Translations under genes and position numbers: made by a program | Notes under the pieces: model-generated | Seen by the model: only the letters and a program-made list of their open reading frames with translations | The model's database searches: none | Told to the model about the DNA's origin: nothing | Origin: Drosophila miranda | Taxonomy: Eukaryota; Arthropoda; Insecta; Diptera; Drosophilidae | Assembly: GCF_003369915.1 (NCBI RefSeq) | Contig: NW_022881614.1 | Location: 11,801,001-11,865,000 of the forward strand | Length of the DNA: 64,000 nt | Direction of reading: 5' to 3' | Shown here: piece by piece, positions 9,798 through 18,850 of the stretch | How positions within the stretch are numbered: the stretch's first letter is position 1 | Layout: the number at the start of each line of letters is the position of its first letter

Positions 9798-10356
9798 ATG
9801 AAACACATTTTCCTCTTAGTTCTGGTTGGGCTCATGCCCTTGGTTAAATCTCTGGTGCACCCTGCTAATTTGGGCCAGAGTGCAGGTAACTAACGCCTCT
9901 GCTTCCACATGCATGCTCTTTCAACGGGATGATACTAGTATTCCACTTATTTCAGATGGCAAGGGCTGCAAAGGACCAAAGGGTGACATTTTGCCGGGAG
10001 AAATGGTGCAAGACGAAAACGTTTGCGGCGTCTTTTATTGCGCGACCGACAAGGGGGACGGCTTCATTCACTAGCAAGTATCCACCCGTTTTGCATATTG
10101 CATATGGCACTCCTCGCTGATCGGCGGCCCTTTCAATCCCCGATCCGTTTACTTATAATGTAGCTGCCAACTAACAGCAACATTCGCAGAGTGCAGTGGA
10201 ACTACCGTGTCGACTTCGGTGGACTTTCCCGATTGCTGTTGGTTGTGCGTCAAGGATAAGAAGTGCGATGAGGAAGGCGGAGCAGAAGCAGGAGAAGCAG
10301 GAGGAGCAGAAGGAGCAGGAGAAGCAGGAGTGGCCACAGAGAAGCCCCCACCTTAA
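9798..10356 (+). CDS. Secreted SVWC (Vago-like) peptide, gene C, with acidic Gly/Ala tail
   Basis: Exons are 9798-9885, 9956-10073 and 10164-10356, giving 132 residues. Intron 1 is GT-AG (70 nt, phase 1) and intron 2 is GC-AG (90 nt, phase 2, donor GCAAGTATC). The signal peptide (MKHIFLLVLVGLMPLVKS) is followed by LVHPAN. SVWC motifs are GCKGPKG, VCGVFYC, YCQLTATF, FPDCCWLC and a final KC. After the last cysteine there is a tail of about 37 residues, mostly Glu, Gly and Ala in EAGEAGG-type repeats and ending TEKPPP, which the paralogues lack. The tail is encoded by a GGAGCAGAAG-type purine repeat. The gene is convergent with gene D, with stops 138 nt apart. Confidence 0.87.
10074..10163 (+). 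other. GC-AG intron of SVWC gene C
   Basis: Donor A|GCAAGTATC, acceptor AATGTAG, 90 nt, splitting a Tyr codon exactly as in genes B and E. Confidence 0.85.
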
Positions 10357-10432
10357 CGAACACTCTTCAATCAGTTCAACAAAAGTCCAGATCGAAATCT
10401 CTTAAAACATAACACTTGTGATGGTTTTTTTA

Positions 10433-10438
10433 AATAAA
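10433..10438 (+). terminator. Polyadenylation signal of SVWC gene C
   Basis: AATAAA 77 nt after the stop codon. Confidence 0.7.
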
Positions 10439-10493
10439 CAATCCTATACGAGTACAGTTCTCAATTCGTTGTTGTTTTGCTCATATGTTTAAC

Positions 10494-10878
10494 TTAACAA
10501 TCAGTGTAGTAGACGCATTGGAAACAGCATTCGGGAAATAGTTTCAACGTGTCAACGCCAGTTTCGTTGCACTCATGGAACGGGAGTGTGATCTGGCAAC
10601 TGCATGGTCAGGATCAATTTTGATTTTTCGATAAATCTGATACCAAATTGTGTCACTTACTACAATACAATGGTGGTTCCGGACGTGTTCCAGCAAAAAT
10701 ATTCAGCACACATTTCCAAGTTATTAGTATGCTCAGAACTTTGAAGTATGCGGCCATCTGGCAAAGAGCATGCTTCATCCGCGGTGCCTTTGGCTGGATA
10801 ATTTTCCCACAATACCAACGAATGACTACAGGACACGGCCACCATCAGAATGATAATGTACTTCAAGATAGCCATCAT
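10494..10878 (-). CDS. Secreted SVWC (Vago-like) peptide, gene D, two exons
   Basis: Exons are complement(10661..10878) and complement(10494..10599), giving 107 residues. The only intron (61 nt) is GTAAGT...GCAG in phase 2, at the same Tyr codon as in all paralogues. I chose the first ATG of a tandem pair (10878, or 10875) by alignment of the signal peptide (MAILKYIIILMVAVSCSHS) with gene A; an in-frame ATG at 10905 is possible if transcription starts further upstream. Family motifs are ACSL, MCAEYFC, YCQITLPF, FPECCFQC and a final DC. The usual Trp of CCW is Phe here. Like gene A it lies on the minus strand and lacks the intron after the signal peptide, so A and D form one subfamily. Confidence 0.85.
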
Positions 10879-10944
10879 TGTAAACAAGCCAGACAGTTGC
10901 CTCAAGTCTCTAGCTCGCTGAACGGGACTGTGGCTGAGACTTCC

Positions 10945-10951
10945 TTTTATA
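10945..10951 (-). promoter_or_regulatory. TATA box of SVWC gene D
   Basis: GGTATAAAAGGAA on the minus strand, 67 nt upstream of the start at 10878. Confidence 0.7.
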
Positions 10952-11385
10952 CCTATTATAGCAAATATTTATTTTATCACCAGAATCTGGCAGCGCACCT
11001 GGACTCTCCATGAAAATAACGTCTCTGCAAGGGCTCTACACCCAGTCGTAGGAAAACTTTATGAAATAAACCTATGTATGTATATCTTTCAGATTCAAAA
11101 TGTGCCAGATCTCCAAATGCTCGTAAAAGATCAGTTTTTTACATTAGACCTCGTCGACTAGACTTTTCTTCATCTAAAACAGTGAGATACCTTTCAGTGT
11201 AAAAGGAAAACGATAGGCAGCAGGTGGCTCAGAACGGGTGTTCCCAGTTGCATTTGCAACGAGTGTCCAATTACCGCTTGGATCGTATTCTCATGTAGGA
11301 TTATTGAACATTTCTGCGAAATGCGATGGCTTGCATGTGGCAGTACATCGAATATCGGGGGCCGTGATAACGTAGTATAGAGTAC

Positions 11386-11391
11386 TATAAA
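11386..11391 (+). promoter_or_regulatory. TATA box of SVWC gene E
   Basis: AGTACTATAAAGGG, 72 nt upstream of the start codon, identical in context to gene B. About 40-90 nt further upstream both genes also share a GCGAAAT...GCATGTGGC block. Confidence 0.75.
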
Positions 11392-11462
11392 GGGACCAAC
11401 CAACCAGGCGGCCAGCCATCGAGGGCTTTTCACTCGTTACAGCAACAGTTCCAGTGGCGAAA

Positions 11463-11898
11463 ATGAAGTTTACAGTAATTGTAATGGGGCTCATGCTCAT
11501 ACCATTGGGAAATTCTCTAGTGCACTATATGAAACTGGAACCAGGCGCAGGTAGCCCACTCCCCTTCTTTCATATTCTCTATATTCGAGAGGTCATCTTT
11601 GTGATTATTCCAGACGGTGGCTGCAAGGGCACAAGCAGGGACTTGAAAGTGGGCGATTCGGAGAAGGACCCCCTTGTGTGCGGCTCCATCCACTGTACGA
11701 ACGATGCAGGCGACGCCTTCGTCCACTAGCAAGTATCAGCCAAATCATCTGCCTATCTCAACTCTGTTGTGAATAACTGACTCATTTTATAGTTGTCAAA
11801 TACCAGTTCCGTTCGCACTGTGCCCTGGAAGAGGCGTGACCACAGAAATCGAGTTTCCCGACTGTTGTTGGATATGCACCACCTACAAGAACTGCTGA
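11463..11898 (+). CDS. Secreted SVWC (Vago-like) peptide, gene E, three exons, one GC-AG intron
   Basis: Exons are 11463-11550, 11614-11728 and 11793-11898, giving 102 residues. Intron 1 is GT-AG (63 nt, phase 1); intron 2 is GC-AG (64 nt, phase 2, donor GCAAGTATC, acceptor TTTATAG). The signal peptide is MKFTVIVMGLMLIPLGNS, then LVHYMKLEPGA, nearly the same as gene B. Cysteine motifs are GCKGTS, VCGSIHC, YCQIPVPF, FPDCCWIC and a terminal NC. The promoter and first exon resemble gene B most, so B and E look like the most recent duplicates of the cluster or have undergone conversion. Confidence 0.88.
11729..11792 (+). other. GC-AG intron of SVWC gene E
   Basis: Donor A|GCAAGTATC, acceptor CATTTTATAG, 64 nt. 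Confidence 0.85.
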
Positions 11899-12032
11899 TT
11901 AACGGACCACATGAGCAGCGGGTTCTTCGCCAATCCTTTTATTCTGCTATCTTTCCAAAAGGGTTCCAACTCTCTAGCCGAAAAATGTGCCCATCGGGAA
12001 CAAAAAATACAAATGAAAAAGGAGATGCACCC

Positions 12033-12038
12033 AATAAA
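12033..12038 (+). terminator. Polyadenylation signal of SVWC gene E
   Basis: CCAATAAAAG, 135 nt after the stop codon. Confidence 0.6.
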
Positions 12039-12049
12039 AGAACAATTAT

Positions 12050-13030
12050 AAACCAGATCTGGGTGTCGGGTAAGGAGTAGGGCCACTTAGGAATATGATG
12101 AGCGGTTTGGACTGGGTTTCAGTTCGTGCAAAAGAAATTCGGATGACGTATGCACATTGAACGGGAAAGACAAGTATAACAACAAAGAGCAACAAAAACG
12201 AACTCCAGAAAGCTGTTTGGGTACACAATTTGTAAGCTGCGGCTGCTGCTGACAATGATACCCTAACTGAAAAGCGATACACATTCATATTCACATATGT
12301 TATGCACTCTCGCATGGGCGAATGATTTCCAGGAGAATCTAGACATTCCAGGCACGCGAAGAGTAAGACATAAACACGATTGTGTGTAGTGGTTCAAAGG
12401 GTTCAGAATCAAGGTGTATCCGACCAAGGTAGAAAAAATCAGCTATTTTTCTCTTACTCTTTATTTGTTAAGGAGCCGTTTTAGAACCCTGAAAAAAATA
12501 CAATTAATTCGGTGAGCATAGCATAAACACTTTTGGTCCTCTAAGAAGTTATCGCATAGTCCATTGCGAAAGAAACAATAAGAAATATGTAACTAGAAAT
12601 GGCAGAGATTCACTACTTTAATTATGACCAATTAAGTTTTTAAACGAGCAACCTTAACGTACCGTGTCTTCTCAACCGCAGAAAACCATGCGGTGCAACA
12701 TGTTCGCTCAGAGGGAGATGGCAAGCAAACGAAACGCAACAACAGGCGCGAAAGAAAAACAGCGTGCCAAAGCGAGATGGCTAGAATGCGCACACCCAGC
12801 AACAGCAACAAAAACACACCAAACGGTAAGCTAATAGAAATGCGACAAAATATATACCCAGAAGCGGCGCCAGAGAGAGAGAGAGAGCGAGAACGAATAG
12901 AACAGCTGTCTGAGAGTCAACATGTTTGAGGTCGTTTGCGCTTTAATTCAGTCATGATTTTTTCCGTTCAGCCGTTTTCCGTTACAGTTTTGATCGCTCA
13001 AGTCGGAGTTGGATTCGAGTTGCGTTGGGT
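12050..13030. other. Non-coding stretch, no gene seen
   Basis: Short frames only. A (GA)n run lies near 12871-12892 and A-rich sequence at 12720-12850. Confidence 0.55.
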
Positions 13031-13038
13031 ATGGTATC

Positions 13039-13588
13039 TAGTGTTGTGTTGCTCATGAGTGAGTGAACAAAAAAGAGTTGTTCACTTAAGTGAGCAACTG
13101 AACATGTTCCTTCCAAGCTGTTCTTTTTTGTTCACTTGTTCTTTGTTGTTCACTTGTTCTTTGTTGTTCACTTGTTCTTTTTTGCTCACTTGTTCTTTGT
13201 TGTTCACTTGTTCATTTTTGTTCACTTGTTCTTTACTCACTTTTTGCGCAATTTTGCTCCTCAAAGGGCATTTTGCGATCTGTCAGCTGTTGCTCATATT
13301 TGCGTTTACTTCACACTTTTTGTATTACCGGCAAAGCTGTTTACTCTTTCAAATATTCTGTATGTCGCTAATTCGAAAGTATAGTGAAATTTGGAACCAT
13401 CTGTGCATGAATAGTGAACAACTGAGTGAGCAAGTCAGCAACTGAGCAAGTGAGCAACAGAGCAACTGAGCAAGTGAGCAACTGAGCAAGTGAGTAACTG
13501 AGCAATCTAAGAGAGCAAGTGAGCAAAACTTACTAAAAAAGAACAAGTGAACATGTTCACCAAAATGAGCAATGTTTACCCAACACTA
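13039..13588 (+). mobile_element. hAT MITE (deletion derivative of the hAT at 18221-20877)
   Basis: The element begins TAGTGTTG, ends CAACACTA and is flanked by a perfect 8-bp duplication ATGGTATC (13031-13038 and 13589-13596), the hAT signature. Both ends carry arrays of subterminal repeats: GTTCACTTGTTCTTTGTT-type units on the left and GAGCAAGTGAGCAACT-type units on the right. The centre keeps the 5' leader and the first dozen codons of the parent transposase (MSLIRKYSEIWNH), then jumps to the right end. This shows origin by internal deletion. Confidence 0.95.
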
Positions 13589-13596
13589 ATGGTATC

Positions 13597-14917
13597 ACAC
13601 TCATACTCATACCAAACGCAATCCAAATCGCTGACTACCTGTTGAATGACTAGACGCAAAAACATAAAAGTAAAAATGTTTTGATCGCGCGCTCTGACGG
13701 ACGTCACCTCCTCGTCCGCCGTCACTCGCCTTAAAAAAAGAAATCACAGCAGGGCGAAACGGACAAGTGCGCGTCCAGATTCTCGGTCCGTTGCAAGCTC
13801 CCGCGTGCCGCCTCGAAGTGCCCAAATTAATCCCGATGAAGCTCCAGAAACCAAGAAGACTCGGTACGCTCACACCAACACAACACCTAACGAATTCTAA
13901 TATATGCGTCCGTGTGCGTGTGCGAGTGAAGAAGCTAAAGCTATCGAGGAATTTAACATTTAACACCTTGGCCAGGCCGTGCCCACGCGTGTTTCACACA
14001 TTTCAGCCGACCTTTTCCCGTGAATTCGCGCGAGTCCGGAATTAGACAGTGGCAACACGTGGACGTAGAAGGCCAGCTAATTGTCAAATTTTCCAAAATT
14101 GATAAAGACAAAAAAAAACAAAAATCCACACGCCATTACCCCCAATGTGTTAACGAATACAATAGTCGACGGAAATAAAGCTTCGTGTCACGATTTTATA
14201 ATCACCGAAACATCTCAACAGGAACAGCCATAGGAAAGCGGGTTTCCAGAACGTTTCCAGCTGAAATACCCGCCAAAGAGGAGTGAGCGAGAGGCATAAT
14301 AACTGAGTATTTCTTTTCTTCATTATTTCCAAGCCCGAACCGAAGAAGCAGAGAGAACCGTTACGATGGCGACAAAAATGTGGTCACAATTGCAATCAAA
14401 GACACACGTAAACGTAACGGCGAGCAGCGGGCAGCAGGCAGCGCTGCTTCAAACATGTTGCATGTAACCAATCTGCGCGATCGGCTCGAAGATCGCAGCT
14501 ATGCCGAACCATGCCGGCGCTGCCAGCTTTCACTTCGTTTTTACAATTTTTCAATTCGTTTTTGGCGCTTTTCACTTCGTTTTTGACGCCCGATCCCAAC
14601 GGTTCTTGGGGCTTGGAGTTCTTCATAAGTGCTCTTGCACATCGCGGACGGCCTGTACCTACATGTGTAGATATTTGTGTTTTTGCCGCGCGGGCGTTAT
14701 TGTGCATATTTCCGGTGGCCGAAAAATAAGAGGAATAACAGCTATACGATAAAGCTATACATTTCCAACAAATCGCTCACAAACACTCGCATCTCCCATG
14801 TTCTGTGTGTTCGTTGCGTGCGTGTGTGTGTGTGTGTGTATAGGTGATCCACTCGTAAAAATAATAATAATTGCATTTATCGGGTGTCCGACCGGCGCCA
14901 GCTTCAATTTAATTTTA
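13597..14917. other. Non-coding stretch with promoter or 5' UTR character
   Basis: No long frame. GC-rich segments with CpG and A-rich runs look like first-exon or promoter DNA of a nearby gene, but no exon could be fixed. A (GT)n microsatellite lies at about 14816-14840. Confidence 0.4.
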
Positions 14918-15541
14918 AATAACATCAACTAAACTAAATAGCGCCATCCCTTCCACAATCTTTCGAGATCAGTTCCAGTCGGCAATACCAGATGTAAAAA
15001 CACACACATGCACGTGTGAACATGTGTGTGTATATATAGTTCTGTATACTTTCCAACGTTTTTGCTTGAAAGAGTCCAAGTAGGCGTTGAGGCAAACCTC
15101 GTCCCTCTTCGCGCTCAGCCTGCTATCGTCTCGTCTCTCAGGGAGCATCACGCGCGCCGGTACAAAGTTAAAGTTTACTTACACACACGCGAGAACAACC
15201 TTCGTAGTACTTAACGGATCCCGTTTGTCAATAACATCAACTAAACTAAATAGCGCCATCCCTTCCACAATCTTTCGAGATCAGTTCCAGTCGGCAATAC
15301 CAGATGTAAAAACACACACATGCACGTGTGAACATGTGTGTGTATATATAGTTCTGTATACTTTCCAACGTTTTTGCTTGAAAGAGTCCAAGTAGGCGTT
15401 GAGGCAAACCTCGTCCCTCTTCGCGCTCAGCCTGCTATCGTCTCGTCTCTCAGGGAGCATCACGCGCGCCGGTACAAAGTTAAAGTTTACTTACACACAC
15501 GCGAGAACAACCTTCGTAGTACTTAACGGATCCCGTTTGTC
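14918..15541 (+). repeat. Exact tandem duplication, two 312-bp units
   Basis: Unit 1 is 14918-15229 and unit 2 is 15230-15541; I saw no difference between them by eye. Each holds a CA/TG-rich palindromic part (CACACACATGCACGTGTG) and a GC-rich part (AGGGAGCATCACGCGCGCCG). No coding frame spans it. The identity implies a very recent duplication or an assembly artefact. Confidence 0.93.
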
Positions 15542-15544
15542 AAC

Positions 15545-18212
15545 CCACTTTTGAGCCAAGGGAAAAATCAATACATTTCAAGGCCCCCTTGCTTTGGCGC
15601 AGACCAGACGCGACCAAAGATAATCGCAACCCAGCCAAAAACCTAAACCGATTCTAAAAAAAAACGTTCGAAGAGAATGAAAATACATTACTTCTTATCG
15701 GGTAACTGGGGACACTGTTCCAAGGTTTTCGAAAACTGGGAACTTTGAGCCGGCGCACACTCGATAATAATTAGCAAGAATTTTCGGCAATAAATATGTA
15801 CATAAAAGAAGAAAATACTAAAAATAACAAAAAAGAGAAAAACATAGTGCGGTGACGAAAACACGTTTTGCTATTTGCAAGGACATCTGTTCACATCTTA
15901 CCGGGCAGCATTAGATCCTTTAGATACCTCTAATACTGTCAGGTAAAGATGTCGTCCGTGTCCTTATCCATCATAAATCCCAAGAAGAGCAAACAATGCG
16001 TAAAAAACTAGTTTTCCAATTGTGCGTGTAGAAGCCCGAAAAAGATATCACAGCGGAAGGAACGAAGGAGAACACGACGGACCAGAAAGAGAGAGAGCTG
16101 CTGGATGTCGATGTGGATAAATGAACAGGCAGCAGAGAAATGGTCATAATTTTTTTTTTGCAGCATAAGCAACGACAAGTCGCGACGCGTTTTGGGATGA
16201 CATCAGTAAGAGACAGAAAAAAAGAGAGGGAGAAATACATATCTGTACTCGGCCCCTCTTCTGTTCGACGGTCGACCGGCGCCGCCCATGGGAGAGTGGT
16301 GGGGAGAGGAGAGTGTGTGTGCATATAGAAAGAAGACAACGTGGTCGGAGAAGCGGGCAGAAGAGGAACCAATAAAAAATATATTTTATGGTTCCGCTTC
16401 TTTTTTTCGATTTGCGTTTCGTTTCTTAATTTCTTCTTTTCAGCATTTTAGTGACAAAAATGATGCCATTTCCCTCTTTTACCCCTCCTCACCTACTCCG
16501 CGATTTACGATTATAGCTAACTATCCGAAGCATCAGGTTTGGTTTCTTTTTTTCCCTGTCTATGTTAAATTTTCATAATCCGAAATTATAGAAATGTGAA
16601 ACCAGAAACTGAACGGACCTACTCGTCCATAATCAAAAAAGAAACAAATTAAATGCTTACAAATTGCAGAAGCGTGATCAAATCGAAAGAGAAAAGCACG
16701 GCTTGTAGGGATATTTCATTGGGTTATGGTCGCCGGAACTTTATGATATGATGTACCTGTTCAGAGCACCGTGCAGATGGCATTATGTGTACAATAAATA
16801 TAGCAGCTGCAAAGTAGCGCAGAGCAATCACTGCAAAGCAGCTACCTCGTTTAGCAAGTACTGATCGATTTCCCTTTTGTGCTGGTATTCTTCCGTTCGT
16901 TGCAATTCTCTGCATTCGATTCACGCCTTTGCTGATAAGGTATAAGGCATTGGAGGCTGATCTCGCCCCGAGACCTGCACTATCCTCGCTTCTCTTCTAG
17001 TCGGCTGCCTATCCTACACATTTTACTGTGTGTTTGAGTGTGCGCTGTAAAGGCAAAAAAAAATACCAGTGCCGGAAAACACAACCGGGGCTATTGTCAA
17101 GAGTGACCAGAGTAATGTGGCTATGGGGTCTCTCAAGGAGGGGGGAGAAATTTCGTAGGGGAGATATATGACCCACAAACAGACTCGTAATGCACACCAA
17201 GGAACAGGGCTAGTAAAAGCGTTTAGAGGCTTTTAAATTTTACAGTTTCTTGGCACAGTGGTGCTCATGTTTAATGTAGTTAGTGTTGCTTGGGCGCTTG
17301 GCTGGTTGGTGACGGTGGGGCCCCTGTGGTAAAAGGGGTTAATCTAATCAGTAAAACAAAAAATGCGTTAGCTGCGGTCGTCTGGTAGAAAAGATCCCCA
17401 ATGGCGGAACCGAACGAAACGAAACGACCAACGTAACCAGAACGAATATAACACCTGTTAATGAACTTAGGAGCGACTCTTATGAAATACACATACACAT
17501 GTATACCAAGGTCTGCCCCTCTGTATTGCACCCCGTAGAAATAATTGCAGGACCGAAAAAAACCCTTTTGGCGTCTTCTAATTAAAGATTCTATAAATCT
17601 ATTGAATCAGTGGAAGGCTTCTTACCTACCGCCGTAGATTGATTCTCCCCCTGATAATGCATTCGATTCGTTGCTGATCACTGACTTCCCCTAAGATTTC
17701 TAAGATTGAAGCATTTACAATAAATTTTCTTTAACCCTGCGCAAGGTGACCGGCAATGCAGACAACATCTATGTGCAAATAATCAATCTACCGTTGTTGT
17801 CACCAGACAGAGCCGCTGGCCAGGCCCTAAAAGACTCTTGGTATTTCATAATTCGGTTGAGAATATTTCAAGCGGTCTAACGATCAAACCAGCGGCAGAA
17901 AAAGGTGCCAAGTCAGCGCAATCGTGCGACAATTTCACAAGCAACAATCATCGGCCAATCTAAAATATTAAATCAGGCAATACTCGATAGGGCAGCACTT
18001 CAAGCCCGAGCACTAAGGCCGAGTGCTAATCGAAATTGTGACCAGAACACTTGTGGTATTCACACACCACATTCCAAACCACTCTCCAGCTGAAAAACCA
18101 ATAACGATCGATTCAAATGCAAACAAAGCCAAACAATACCAACCGGCAAACCCATTGACAGTCAATTCCATCGATGGCTCGAGGGGAAAACGTTGAAATG
18201 AATTTCATATCG
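15545..18212. other. Non-coding stretch, no convincing gene
   Basis: A short ATG frame at 15950 (MSSVSLSIINPKKSKQ) follows a CAG|GTAAAG donor-like site, but nothing ties them into a gene. The rest is A/T-rich with scattered simple sequence. Confidence 0.4.
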
Positions 18213-18546
18213 CTGCATATTAGTGTTGGGTAAACATTGCTCATTTTGGTGAACATGTTCACTTGTTCTTTTTTAGTAAGTGAGTCAACTCACTCATATT
18301 GCTCACTTGCTCACTTGCTCTCTTAGATTGCTCAGTTACTCACTTGTTCACTTGCTCAGTTGCTCACTTGCTCAGTTGCTCACTTGCTCTGTTGCTGACT
18401 TGCTCAGTTGTTCACTATTCATGCACAGAACCCTGAGCACCACAGACTTTTACACAAATAAAATACGTTACATTTCAATATTAATCAAACATTTATAACT
18501 AAAAAAAAAAAAAAATGTATATAACAAAAAAACAAACTTTTTATTT

Positions 18547-18780
18547 CCTTTCATAGGAATTCTTATGCTAACATAAAAATAAGGAGATCCTTTCATAGGA
18601 ATTCTTATACTAAAATAAAAATAAGGAGATCCTTTCATAGGAATTCTTATACTAACTTAAAAATAAGGAGATCCTTTCATAGAAATTCTTATACTAACAT
18701 AAAAATAAGGAGATCCTTTCATAGGAATTCTTATACTAACTTAAAAAAAAGGAGATCCTTTCATAGGAATTCTTATACTT
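18547..18780 (+). repeat. 42-bp tandem repeat inside the hAT element, about 5.5 copies
   Basis: Units start at 18547, 18589, 18631, 18673, 18715 and 18757, each beginning CCTTTCATAGGAATTCTTAT, with few substitutions. It lies downstream of the transposase stop codon. Confidence 0.92.
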
Positions 18781-18850
18781 TTCGTTTTCTTCATTTTAGC
18801 GCTATAAGAGAAAAAAATGTTAATCAAGCAAACAAGCAATCAAGTACAAA

